Source of the DNA: a virus
Length of the DNA: 41,871 nt
IMG/VR virus record: IMGVR_UViG_3300048587_001107
Coordinates: 1-41,871 of that record
Direction: 5' to 3' (one strand)
The notes under the pieces are model-generated. The model ran no database searches. It saw only the letters and a program-made list of their open reading frames with translations, and was not told where the DNA came from. The translations under genes were made by a program, and so were the position numbers. Below are positions 15,765 through 24,602 of the stretch, one piece after another. Each line of letters starts with the position of its first letter. Positions within the stretch are counted from its first letter, which is position 1.

Positions 15765-17116
15765 TACCGCTTGCTCCGTTGCAGGGCGGACAGTCGCATC
15801 GGTGCCCGTGCTTGTCCCACCTTGGCGTCCGTGCCCGGCAGGACCGCACCTTGGATCGAGGCCGCGACGGCACAGCCGACCAGGCAGTCGAACCAGTGAT
15901 TGTCGGGCGCGTTGGCACGCAGCTTCCACTCGTCCACGACGCGGCCACGCGCCTCGGTGTGCACGCGATATTCGGCGGTGAGATGCTCGGCCAGCAGCTG
16001 ATGCTCGCCGGGCTTGCGCCCGAACAGCGACAGGCTGCCGGGGTCGCCCATGGCCACAGCGAAGCGGGCGTACACGAAACTCTTCCAGTAGTTGGTGTCA
16101 ATCAGGGCGTGGCGCACCTGCCGACGGCCCTGCACGTTGGGGATGCGCCAGTGGTGCCCGACACGCTCGCCTTGCTTGCGCTTGTACTCGCTGAACGGGA
16201 TGCTGGAGGCTCCCACATAGCGGCCGTGGCTGGGCATAACGACGGTGGCGTGGGCACTCTGGCGGCAGAACTGGTAGACGACGTCGGTGGACTGGCCCCA
16301 GTTGGCGTCGATCAAGCACCGCTCGATGTGCATCTCCGCGCCGTCGTCACGTCGCAACCGTTGCGCCAGCAGCGTCTGGGTGAGCTTTTCCAGGCCAGAG
16401 TAGATGGAGCCTTCCAGGCCCGCACCCGGCGCAGCCCTGCTCAGCGTCTTCTGCACGTCGCGCAGGGTGAAGCAACTGCCTGGCGGCCGCTGCTGGTCGG
16501 GATAGGTGCCATAGTCCACAACATACCCCGTAAAGTCATCCTGCCAGGCGACGACGGCGTAGAACAGCAGCTTCGCCTGCACGTCCACGAACATGGTCAG
16601 GCGCGTCGCCCCAATGGGGATGACGTTGCGGGGGTGCCCGTTGGTCTTGGCGGCGATGGCCTCGGCGCTGAGCTGCTCGCCATCACCTTCGTCCTGTGGC
16701 AGCGGCTCGTTCTGATACTCGGCCCAGAACGCCCGTTCGTCCTGCAGACGCAGGTTCATGGCGTGTTGGATGGCGGATAGTTCGTCCTGGTTGTGGCGCT
16801 GCGGCCAGGCGATCACCGCGCCGGCATCCATTTGGTTCCGGTGGCGGCGGTAGAACTCGGTGGCTTCGTGGCCGTCGCCATCGTTGCGGAAGCTGTCAGC
16901 CCGGATCTGGGCGTACTGGTCCCACAGCTTCGTGTTCGTGGGGAAGGCGTACACCAGCTTGGTGCGCTCGCCTTGCCAGGCTGGATGCTTGTCGCGATCG
17001 AGGATCTGATCGGCCAGGTCACCGGGCCGGATCACCGTGCAGGGCATGATGCCGGAGATCTTCTCGCCCGGGCCGGCGAGATTGAGGATTGCGCCGTTGA
17101 GGGTTCCCGCGTGCCG
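15764..17116 (-). pseudogene. large terminase subunit (copy A), ATPase half missing
   Basis: The frame reads as the C-terminal two thirds of a gpA/TerL-like terminase and aligns along its length with copy B (27873-29975): NGAILNLAGPGEKISGIMPC against NGAIYGLAGPGRRTAIIIPC, QGERTKLVYAFPT, AFWAEYQNEPL, and the C-terminal DNHWFDCLVGCAVAAS. About the first 245 residues of the family, with the PRGSGKTT Walker A and GDD Walker B, are absent; homology stops near 17116 where an unrelated plus-strand frame begins. The RNase H-type nuclease part remains (FVDVQAKLLFYAVVAW, LIDANWG). An ATG at 17047 could express a nuclease-only protein but packaging ATPase activity is lost. Confidence 0.8.
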
Positions 17117-17130
17117 GCTCAGGGGCCGAG

Positions 17131-18965
17131 CGGGTCTTTCCCATCCTGAGCAACGCGTCAGATCAGGCTGTTCACGATCTGCTGGTCGCCGTCATTGATC
17201 GGGTAGCAGTCGAGTCGCACCTCAACACGACCTTGCGGAAGATGGGGAACGGCTTGAAATGCTCCCTGCGTTTCTTTCCTGATGGGCGTGTTCTCCGGCC
17301 GACGGGCATGCTTGTCCGGGCGGGTTACAGCGGGGATCGGCTCGGCAATGTCATGGGCATCCTTGCCGATCTCGGCATGATCGATCACGAATCGAATGCC
17401 CTCTCGACGCGTGGCCGGCAGCTGCTCGACATGCTCGGGGGGACGGTCGCCTCCTTGCCAGTCAGGACGTCCAGTCAATCGATGGTGTCCTCAAGGTGCA
17501 CAGCATCGGCGTCGTTAACCGTGTGCAACTGGCCGTGACACTCAACGGGAAGCGTCATGTCTCGGCGGAGCACTGGGTCGACCACGAGTTCATGTTGAAT
17601 GCGACCAACCGCCAACGGCAGATGGCTCAGGCCATTGGCGACCATGTTGCACCTGGCCAATGGAGTTTCCAGGGCTGGACCGAAGTGCTCCGCCTCCTGG
17701 GGGACCACCTCACGCACACGCCGGCGGGGTCCGCCGGTCACGAGCAGAAGTCGCGCGACGAGAAGGTACGGCCGAATTCCGTGGCGGCGTCCGAGTTCTT
17801 CACCGAGGATTACCGTCTACCTGGACATCGGCACGAGGCTACCCGCCTGGATGAAGCCGCTCGTGTCCTCGGACTGCGCGGGCTGCTCCTGGACTATTTC
17901 GGCATCTCGAACGATGACCAGGCCGGGCCAACTATTGCAGAGGACGATGCTGACGACGACACCGTTGACAAGCCTGAAGCAGCGAAGACCAAGGAACGGG
18001 CCAAACCTCTCGTAAAGGCCAAGCGCGATCTCACCGACGCGGAACGACGTCGAGGGCAGCGTATTGCCAAGCAGATCGTCGATGTCTGCACGTCAAAAAA
18101 GTTTGCCGAAGATCGCCCGGCCACGATGTTGACCTCCGATCTCGCCATCGTCGCCGTACTGCTTGTTTCCGGGCATGCAGAGGGATGGCTTACCAGCGAC
18201 GATTTCCTGGACCTCACGTACCGCGTGTGGTCATTCCTGTTCTTCGATGACGGGACGGACGAGAACGGGCGGGAACGCAGCGTGGGGGCATTCACGCGTC
18301 GTCATGACACATCTCCATCGCCACGCCAGTTCGAGGAATCGATCCGGTCTGTCAGGCTCGCTGCGGCTTTGGCCACCTGGTGTTTCTGTTGTCCCCAAGG
18401 CATCGCACATGCTGAGGCGACTAGGTTTGAGGTGGCCACGAGGCTTGCCGTCGCGCGACTTCCGTGGCTGTGGTACTTGGAAGCACGAGATCAAGTCGAG
18501 CAGGAGTTGTTCGAGATCGCGCGCCGGACGGAGTGGCTCGGACCGGATGTTGCGAGCCAGTGGGGCCAGGTGGTCTCGCGCTGGGACAGTTTGTTCGCCG
18601 AGGGCCGAGCCATTGCGATACTGGAGCACACGCTCCTGCAGATGGAACTGTCAGATCTCCGAGATCGCATCACGGACAATGAGGTGCCAGCGGGAACGCT
18701 ACTCTGGCAGGGGCCGAAACTTGGCTTCTGCTCGCTGGCTCAGACGGCTTGGCGTCAGTCGCAACTTGCCCATTCCGTTCCGGTGCTGACACTTCGATCG
18801 CAGAATCGCGACACCAAGCTGTCCCCGCCATACCTGCTCCCGTTCCGCAGCCTGTTGCGTCTAGCAGCCGAAAGCGCGCCGACGCAGTTCACAAACTCCC
18901 ACATTCAAACGCTCGAGGTCTTTGCAGCAAGGATTGAATCGATGTGGGCGTCACGTCGGCGATGA
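17131..18965 (+). pseudogene. unknown large protein gene, 5'-truncated and frameshifted
   Basis: Two plus-strand frames together look like one protein. The first (about 17131-17441) reads RVFPILSNASDQAVHDLLVA, then LRPTGMLVRAGYSGDRLGNV and ALSTRGRQLLDMLGG, winged-helix-like. At a run of six G (17437-17442) a -1 shift leads into DGRLLASQDVQSIDGVLKVH and the long frame to 18965 (a GTG at 17496 would give 489 residues). The remainder has a charged linker (about 17930-18060) and Trp-rich helical C-terminus. No family recognised. The 5' end runs into terminase sequence with no start codon, so the gene is cut there. It could be a remnant of a defence or island gene; that is inference. Confidence 0.6.
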
Positions 18966-19364
18966 AGAGCTTTCAGATGCCAATGTCCCTCGCCAAACAC
19001 GGCGCTGCGTCCGCCAGTCCCACATGCGCGTGACCGACCGTAAATCGCGTTCGGTGATTGGATCGTTGCCTTCATCGATTGCTGGTAGGTGCAGCAGTTC
19101 CTCCTGGATGTCCGGTGCCAGATGCAGCAGGTTCATGATCTGCGTCATCCGCGGCTGGGTGACGTGAGCGAGGCGTGCGAGGTCAGACTGGTTCGCCACG
19201 ACGCCATCATGCAGCAACTGATCGAATCGGATCGCCAGGGCCATCAGCTTGGACACCCGCGGAATGCGGCCAGCGGGCGCTACCGGCTCCGGTGGCGGGC
19301 CAGGTCGTGCGATTTTCCGTCGTGCCTTGACCTCAAAGTGGATCTGCCGGGTGATCGTGGTCAT
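18951..19364 (-). CDS. HTH (KorB/ParB-type) protein of recombinase operon
   Basis: A 137-residue protein starting MTTITRQIHFEVKARRKIAR, with a helix-turn-helix-like core NQSDLARLAHVTQPRMTQIM and NLLHLAPDIQEELLHLP, as in KorB/ParB HTH segments. I recognise this as the protein that regularly accompanies recombinase/DUF2924 operons. Its ATG overlaps the recombinase stop as ATGA-type coupling (19361-19364). It probably binds DNA, either to control the operon or to assist recombination. Its 3' end overlaps the convergent unknown gene by 15 bases. Confidence 0.75.
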   Translation of the reverse strand: MTTITRQIHFEVKARRKIARPGPPPEPVAPAGRIPRVSKLMALAIRFDQLLHDGVVANQSDLARLAHVTQPRMTQIMNLLHLAPDIQEELLHLPAIDEGNDPITERDLRSVTRMWDWRTQRRVWRGTLASESSSSPT

Positions 19365-20941
19365 GCTGCCTCCTCACCTTTTCCAGTCGCCAGGCCCCGG
19401 ATTCCCGAGGGGCGGAACGTCACGGACACGGTGCCGGCTTCGCCGTCGAACTGAACGGTTGAAATGAGCAGCCGAAGCAGGCGAGCCTGCTCGCGGGGGA
19501 TCAGGCTTTGCCAGAGCCGGTCGAAATCGGCGAACACTGCTCTGGCTTCCTCGTCCGTAATGACTTGCTGTTCGAGCCCCATGATCTGCGTTTTGAGCGC
19601 GAGCAGGCGCTGATCACCATCCCGAAGGCGATCTTGGAGTTCCGCAGCCCGGCGAGTCGTTTCGGGTGCAGTCGTGCCGCCCTTGGCGATCTGTTGAAGC
19701 TCCTGGTCGTGGCGACGCCGCTCGGCTTTCAATGCGTCGTACTCGCGCCGTGTGGCCACCAGGTCGCCCTCAACGCCCGCACGGGCGTCCTTGAGCACTT
19801 GGGCGAGCAACGCCTCGTCCTTGGCCAGGGCACGCACCTCGGCCACCACGACGCGTTCGATCTCGCCGGCGGGCAGCGAGCCGTTGGGGCAGGTGTCGTG
19901 GCCGTTCTTGATCGCGCCGGTGCAGCGGTAGTAGCGGTTGACGTTTCGACCTTGGCTGCTGGTGAAGGTGTGCGTCATGGCCTTGTCACAACTCTTGCAG
20001 CGGAGAATGCCGCGCAGCAGCGCCCCGTACTTGTTGCGCACCTCGGCACCCCCGGTCCTGCCGTTGAACTTGAGCTGGTGCTGGACCTTGTCGTATAGGT
20101 CCTGGTCGATGATCGCCTCGTGCTCGCCCGGGTAGAGCTCGTCCTTGAAGCGGGTCTTGCCAGTGTAGGTCGGGTTCGTCAGCAACTGGTGCAGCGTCGA
20201 CTTGTCGAAAGGCCTGCCGCCAAGCTCGCAACCCTTCTTGGTCACACGCCGTTTGTTGACCCAGCCGCGACGCGCCAGTGCCTTGACCACCGGCAGCAGT
20301 GAGGCCTCGTGCAGGTACATCTGGAACATTTCCCGGACGCGGGCCGCCTCCTTGGCGTTCACGACGAGCTTGGGGCTCGGGCCCGAGCGATCCACGTCGT
20401 AGCCCAGGAGCGGCGCTCCGCCGGTCCATTTGCCCTTGCGAGCCTGGGCAGCCAGCTTGTCGCGGATGCGCTCGCCGATGATCTCACGCTCGAACTGGGC
20501 GAACGACAGCAGAATGTTGAGCGTAAGCCGGCCCATCGAGTGGGTCGTGTTGAAGTGCTGCGTCACCGACACGAACGACACGTGGTGCCGCTCGAAGGTC
20601 TCCATGATCTTGGCGAAGTCCATGAGCGAGCGGCTCAGGCGATCAACCTTGTAGACCACCACGCAGTCGATCTTGCCGGCGTCGATGTCGCGCAGCAGGC
20701 GGTCCAGGGCTGGGCGTTCCATGGACCCGCCGGAGTAGCCGCCGTCGTCGTATCGGTCGGGCAGCATCGTCCAGCCCTCGGCCCGTTGGCTCGCGATGTA
20801 GGCCTCGGCAGCCTCGCGCTGGGCGTCCAGCGAGTTGAACTCCTGATCCAGACCTTCCTCGCTGCTCTTGCGGGTGTAGATAGCGCAGCGGGTAACCGGC
20901 TTGGTGGCCTTGACCACGCCATTGGCTCGACTCTTCCTCAT
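19361..20941 (-). CDS. large serine recombinase (site-specific integrase type)
   Basis: A 526-residue large serine recombinase. The N-terminal resolvase domain has YTRKSSEEG (catalytic Ser about residue 26), VVVYKVDRLSRSLMDF and FAQFEREIIGERIRDKL. The recombinase domain follows (~residues 185-290), then a zinc ribbon with CKSC and paired Cys (RYYRCTG, DTCPNG) and a C-terminal coiled coil. The ATG at 20941 overlaps the DUF2924 stop as ATGA; the longer frame lies inside that gene. It catalyses cut-and-rejoin between attachment sites; the 22-bp direct repeats at 14833 and 21703 are candidate sites. All key residues appear intact. Confidence 0.93.
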   Translation of the reverse strand: MRKSRANGVVKATKPVTRCAIYTRKSSEEGLDQEFNSLDAQREAAEAYIASQRAEGWTMLPDRYDDGGYSGGSMERPALDRLLRDIDAGKIDCVVVYKVDRLSRSLMDFAKIMETFERHHVSFVSVTQHFNTTHSMGRLTLNILLSFAQFEREIIGERIRDKLAAQARKGKWTGGAPLLGYDVDRSGPSPKLVVNAKEAARVREMFQMYLHEASLLPVVKALARRGWVNKRRVTKKGCELGGRPFDKSTLHQLLTNPTYTGKTRFKDELYPGEHEAIIDQDLYDKVQHQLKFNGRTGGAEVRNKYGALLRGILRCKSCDKAMTHTFTSSQGRNVNRYYRCTGAIKNGHDTCPNGSLPAGEIERVVVAEVRALAKDEALLAQVLKDARAGVEGDLVATRREYDALKAERRRHDQELQQIAKGGTTAPETTRRAAELQDRLRDGDQRLLALKTQIMGLEQQVITDEEARAVFADFDRLWQSLIPREQARLLRLLISTVQFDGEAGTVSVTFRPSGIRGLATGKGEEAA

Positions 20942-21447
20942 CGTTGCACTCCAAGGCGGAAGAAGCGGTAGCCGTTCATATGGCTGCCCGTGATCTTCTT
21001 GGTCAGGGCTGTCAGCGTGCGGAACCGCTCGCCGTCGCACTCGAAACCCTTGCCGTCATCGAGCACGACGGCCCGGATGGTCCGCCCCTTGTACTTGCGA
21101 ACGATCGCGGTGCCTGGCGGCGGGATGCGCGGGTCGTTCAGGCGATCGAGCCCGGAGGGCGCTGGCCGGGTGACGGTGACACTGGGACCGACCTGCGGCG
21201 GACACAGCAGCGTCTTGGGTGCCATGACCCGCACCTCAGCATCGTTGGCCAGTTCAGCCGCTCGCTTCAGGGCGCGCTCGGACAGCCCGCCCTCGGCGAT
21301 GGCCTGGATTCGCCAGGCGATCTTGCGGACGAGGTAGGCCTTGTGCCTGGTGCGGCAGGCCTGGCCGTGCAGCTCGGCGTAGAGGGCGGCCAGGTCGCCG
21401 GTGGACATGTGGTCAAGCCTGGCCAGTTCGGTGGCGACTTCCTGCAT
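20938..21447 (-). CDS. DUF2924 family protein
   Basis: A 169-residue basic protein. The N-terminal half is helical (TELARLDHMSTGDLAALYAE, HKAYLVRKIAWRIQAIAEGG), and the C-terminal half holds GTAIVRKYKGRTIRAVVLDD and LTALTKKITGSHMNGYRFF, the DUF2924 signature. The family is almost always encoded directly upstream of large serine recombinases and is presumed to help them, for example as a directionality or DNA-binding factor; this is inference from association. Translationally coupled to the recombinase. Confidence 0.9.
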   Translation of the reverse strand: MQEVATELARLDHMSTGDLAALYAELHGQACRTRHKAYLVRKIAWRIQAIAEGGLSERALKRAAELANDAEVRVMAPKTLLCPPQVGPSVTVTRPAPSGLDRLNDPRIPPPGTAIVRKYKGRTIRAVVLDDGKGFECDGERFRTLTALTKKITGSHMNGYRFFRLGVQR

Positions 21448-21487
21448 CGTGCGGCTCCTTCGTCATGCGGTCGCGAGCCGGAGCCCG

Positions 21488-21676
21488 CTAACCACGGGGT
21501 CGTTGAGCCACACTGAGCCTCGATTTGGCCAGAAGATCAAGGCGATTCTGCAGTTGTGGGGAAGATGAGCCGGGGCGGGTGCGGAGGCATCGCAGCAGGC
21601 CAGCAGCCAGGATGCCGACGACCTCGAGCTGGCGATCGGCGGGAGTCATCGTGTCTGGGTCGCGGGTCAGGTCCAT
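21488..21676 (-). CDS. first small protein of the recombinase operon
   Basis: A 62-residue protein starting MDLTRDPDTMTPADRQLEVV, with a helical LEVVGILAAGLLRCLRTRP and basic C-terminus. Small proteins of this kind head recombinase/DUF2924 operons elsewhere. The SD GGAG lies 9 bases before the ATG. The 40-base gap to DUF2924 supports one operon of four genes read leftward from 21.7 kb. Confidence 0.65.
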   Translation of the reverse strand: MDLTRDPDTMTPADRQLEVVGILAAGLLRCLRTRPGSSSPQLQNRLDLLAKSRLSVAQRPRG

Positions 21677-21702
21677 GGCGGGCTCCAGAGGGGTGGGAAG
21701 GG

Positions 21703-21806
21703 CCCTCTCTGGTTACCTATGCCGTCCGGTGTGGGTGCGCCCGCAGGAACTGAGACTTTGTGTGAAAGATTGAAGCATTGCGCATTGATGTTCCACGGTG
21801 GGACAA
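21703..21806. repeat. right copy of the ~100-bp direct repeat
   Basis: CCCTCTCTGGTTACCTATGCCG (21703-21724) matches 14833-14854 with one mismatch. GTTCCACGGTGGGAC follows at 21790, again 87 bases from the repeat start. It lies directly upstream of the recombinase operon and downstream of the divergent GTPase promoter, the usual place of an integrase attachment site. It could alternatively be a shared promoter/operator leader. Confidence 0.6.
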
Positions 21807-21813
21807 ATTCATC

Positions 21814-21843
21814 TTGACATGCACGGGGTCTGCACACTAAGAT
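21814..21843 (+). promoter_or_regulatory. sigma70-type promoter of the GTPase gene
   Basis: TTGACA at 21814-21819, an 18-base spacer and TAAGAT at 21838-21843, 33 bases before the GTPase ATG. The spacer contains TGCA-N7-TGCA, a possible operator. The region is distinctly AT-richer than the flanks. Confidence 0.65.
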
Positions 21844-21875
21844 TGCCACACCATGGAACATCGAAAGGGCGCGAA

Positions 21876-24173
21876 ATGGACAACGCACGAATCGCTCGTC
21901 TCGGGCAAAATACAGACCGGAAGGGCTACTTTGTCGAGTTCCGTCACCCCAAGCGGCTCGACGGCAGAGGAAAATTCGGGAAGAAGATACGGCGGGGAGT
22001 AGGCGTCGACCGCGGGGGTGCGGAAGCAGTCCTGCACGATCTACAGGCGATCCTCAACGATGAGTACTGGTGGTCGTTCGAACGCAAGACCGAGGCTGAG
22101 GCGAAGTTTCCCGAACGACTGGCCGTAACCATCTTCTACGAGGGTATGGAGCCTACGCCACCCGACTACATCGGGACCCGCGACAAAATAATCCGACTGC
22201 CAGACCGGCACGGGCCGAAACCCCACGCCTATATTCTGCCCCTTGGCCCAGCAGGTGCGGGCAAGAGCACCGTGGATCGCCATCTGCTGGGGACGGACCC
22301 CGAGAGACACCGCTTCCCAGCAACGGCGACCGTGAAGACAACGACGTATGAGACGGAAATCATCATTGAGGATGGCGAGTACGAGGCCGTCGCGACCTTT
22401 CTGCCGCGAGATCAGGTGCGCGACCTCATAGAGGATTGTGTCCTCGCCGCCGCTCGCGCCCGGATTGAATCCTCGGACGCGCACGAACCCGTCAGGAAAC
22501 TGCTCGAGCACACGGAGGAGCGTTTTCGCCTGCGATACATCTTGGGTGACTTTCCCGCGAAGAAGGACGGAGAGCCGGCCGGCGAGTTTGACGATCCAGT
22601 AAGCGATGTTGAGGACGATGGGTCGGTCCTTGATGAAGAACGAAAGCGGTGGGCCGACCAGTTGGCAGGGCACATCTCGGCCATTGATTCCCTCGCGACC
22701 GAAACGTGGTCGAAGATGCCGAAGGTGCGCGAAGCGTCCTTGGAGGCGGAGCGAGAACAGTGGGACAATGCGATGGAGGCATTCGAAGATGCTCTGCGCA
22801 ACGATGATCGCCTCCTCGATATCGTGGATGGGATTGAACACGACATCGAGAAGCGGTTTGCTCCGTACCTCGAGCAGATGCAATGTACGCGAGATCGCTG
22901 GCCTGTCCTGTGGCACTTCAAGCACATCGGTCGGGATGAGTTTATCAGCGCCTTAAAAACCTTCACTAGTGTGAGCTCTGTGCGATGGGGAAAGCTGCTC
23001 ACGCCAGTCGTTTCTGGTCTGCGAATACGGGGCCCGTTCAGGCCTGAGTGGTATGACGGGAAAAGCTTGCCCCGTTGGGTAATCCTCGACACTGAAGGGC
23101 TGGGCCATGACCCAGCAACTGCTACTGCCGTGCCGACATCTATCACCAGTAAATATGAAATGGTGGATGCGATTCTACTTGTGGACAGCGCCAAGCAGGC
23201 GATGACGCACGCGGCGACATCGGCGGCACTTCGGAACATCGCAGCCAGTGGCCACGCGGCCAAGTTGATGATCTGCTTCACCCACTTCGACCTCATGGAC
23301 GCCAACAATCTGCGCACCGTCGACGCCCGCAAGGATCGTCTGCTGACCTCCGTTGACAACGTGATCGCGAACATCGGCAAGTCTCCCGCAGGGCGCACAG
23401 CAGAATTGGCCTTGCGTCGCGCACTCCCAAAGCGAGTCTTCTTCTTAGGGCATCTTGATAAGCGGTTGGACTGCAAGAGCGACGCATCCAAGACGGGTGT
23501 AGGACGGCTCGCCATCTCCGAGTTCCGACGCCTTTCACAGACGCTTGATGAGCAACTTCAGCCCAAGCCGAAGCCGGTGATCCATCCTGTCTACCATGGC
23601 AAGCACCTCGGCTTCGCCGTTCAGGGAGCTGCTCAGGACTTCCATCAGCGATGGTTGGCGTTGCTCGGATTCGAATCACATTCCATCTATCACAAGGCAA
23701 AGTGGCAGACTGTAAAGGCGCTGACCCGAAGACTTGCCGAGCGATGGGCTGATCAGTTCGGGGGCCTCATGCCCGTCGCAGACTTGATCGAGTGTCTCCA
23801 GGAGCGCCTTCAGGCGTTCCTTAGTCACCCCATTGGCTGGGTCGGCGACGACAAGAAGAATGTGCCACGGGAAGAGGTCACTGAGGAGGCTAAAGAAAAG
23901 GCTATTGAGTCGGTGGTGACGACCGTCCATGCACGCCTGCATGCTATTGCACCGCAACGCCTGTTGGCGGCGAGACTCTCCGAGTGGGCCGCTGCCTACG
24001 GTCACTCAGGAGCAGGATCAACGGTTGTACGCGCACGTGACATGCGATCTATCTACGAGCACGCTGTACCAATTCCATCTGACACGGCGAGCGAGGATGC
24101 CATGCGGTTCCTCGACGATGTTGCTGAACTTGTTGAGAAGGTGATCGATGAAAACGGTGGACTCATGGTCTAG
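21876..24173 (+). CDS. large dynamin/GBP-like GTPase with integrase-arm-like N-terminus
   Basis: A 765-residue protein from the ATG reading MDNARIARLGQNTDRKG (AAAGGG upstream). Residues ~15-65 (GYFVEFRHPKRLDG, KKIRRGVGV, AEAVLHDLQAILND) look like the arm-type DNA-binding domain of tyrosine integrases. The GTPase motifs are G1 GPAGAGKST (124-132), a threonine-rich G2 (ATVKTTTYET, ~151-160), G3 DTEGLGHD (405-412) and G4 THFD (469-472). The large G1-G3 gap holds a long charged helical insertion (~200-345), as in dynamin-like or GBP/IRG-type large GTPases. A helical C-terminal stalk follows. No membrane helix. It is plus-strand, monocistronic, between recombinase operon and tRNA scar: likely cargo, perhaps defence. 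The function is unknown. Confidence 0.8.
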   Translation: MDNARIARLGQNTDRKGYFVEFRHPKRLDGRGKFGKKIRRGVGVDRGGAEAVLHDLQAILNDEYWWSFERKTEAEAKFPERLAVTIFYEGMEPTPPDYIGTRDKIIRLPDRHGPKPHAYILPLGPAGAGKSTVDRHLLGTDPERHRFPATATVKTTTYETEIIIEDGEYEAVATFLPRDQVRDLIEDCVLAAARARIESSDAHEPVRKLLEHTEERFRLRYILGDFPAKKDGEPAGEFDDPVSDVEDDGSVLDEERKRWADQLAGHISAIDSLATETWSKMPKVREASLEAEREQWDNAMEAFEDALRNDDRLLDIVDGIEHDIEKRFAPYLEQMQCTRDRWPVLWHFKHIGRDEFISALKTFTSVSSVRWGKLLTPVVSGLRIRGPFRPEWYDGKSLPRWVILDTEGLGHDPATATAVPTSITSKYEMVDAILLVDSAKQAMTHAATSAALRNIAASGHAAKLMICFTHFDLMDANNLRTVDARKDRLLTSVDNVIANIGKSPAGRTAELALRRALPKRVFFLGHLDKRLDCKSDASKTGVGRLAISEFRRLSQTLDEQLQPKPKPVIHPVYHGKHLGFAVQGAAQDFHQRWLALLGFESHSIYHKAKWQTVKALTRRLAERWADQFGGLMPVADLIECLQERLQAFLSHPIGWVGDDKKNVPREEVTEEAKEKAIESVVTTVHARLHAIAPQRLLAARLSEWAAAYGHSGAGSTVVRARDMRSIYEHAVPIPSDTASEDAMRFLDDVAELVEKVIDENGGLMV

Positions 24174-24485
24174 TGCACTCATCGGGGACGGTTGCGGCCG
24201 TGATCGGAGCGCGCAAGCAGATGGTCGCTCTTTGCTGGCTGCACTCGCCTACCGCCCATAGGCTGACCGCTGCAAACGGCGCTTGTGGTTGCGCTCGCAC
24301 CACCGGAGACAACCCCCTCATAACCCGCGACCCTGAGTCTCTGCCCGGTTGAGAGACTTTTGGCCAAAACGGGTCGTCCGACCGCCGACGGGAGATGTTC
24401 CGGTTATGACCACCGCTCAACCAGAGACCACCGCCCGCACTGACCCCAGTCGCAACCCCTTGCCACAACTCGCCTAGAAAACGAA
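24174..24485. other. intergenic stretch without a recognisable gene
   Basis: The 312 bases after the GTPase stop hold no supported gene. A weak terminator-like hairpin is at 24336-24362. A 23-codon frame (24406-24477, MTTAQPETTARTDPSRNPLPQLA) ends just before the tRNA terminator and has no support beyond being open. CTCATAACCCG (about 24318) is an inverted copy of part of the tRNA anticodon arm nearby, possibly a decayed att-related piece. Confidence 0.4.
24336..24362 (+). terminator. weak terminator-like hairpin after GTPase gene
   Basis: AGTCTC (24336-24341) pairs with GAGACT (24353-24358) around an 11-base loop, followed by TTTT. The stem is short and 160 bases past the stop codon. Confidence 0.35.
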
Positions 24486-24513
24486 AACGCCGCCGAGGTC
24501 TCTCGGCGGCGTT
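24475..24513 (-). terminator. rho-independent terminator of the tRNA-Met locus
   Basis: Perfect 12-bp stem: AACGCCGCCGAG (24486-24497) and CTCGGCGGCGTT (24502-24513) with a 4-base loop. On the minus strand it is followed by TTTTCGTTTTC. It lies 45 bases downstream of the tRNA 3' end and is the natural terminator of that gene, so this side of the scar is probably the original host sequence. Confidence 0.75.
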
Positions 24514-24558
24514 CTGCGTGAACCGTGGGGCCGGCCACGTTCGTAGCCGGCCAATAAG

Positions 24559-24602
24559 TAGCGGGGGCAGGATTCGAACCTGCGACCTCCGGGTTATGAG
24601 CC
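24559..24602 (-). tRNA. 3' half of initiator-type tRNA-Met(CAT), attachment-site remnant
   Basis: The minus strand reads GGCTCATAACCCGGAGGTCG followed by CAGGTTCGAATCCTGCCCCCGC: anticodon loop with CAT, the 3' strand of the anticodon stem, variable loop, T arm (GCAGG-TTCGAAT-CCTGC) and the 3' acceptor strand. The sequence is that of fMet-type tRNA. The 5' half is not there; bases before GGCTCAT do not pair with the stem. A tRNA cut at the anticodon loop is the standard scar left by tyrosine-integrase insertion. The native terminator follows. Confidence 0.8.

Noticed and set aside
17158-17478. Minus-strand 106-codon frame
   Set aside because: Opposite the better-supported plus-strand frame with protein-like content; no family or ribosome site.
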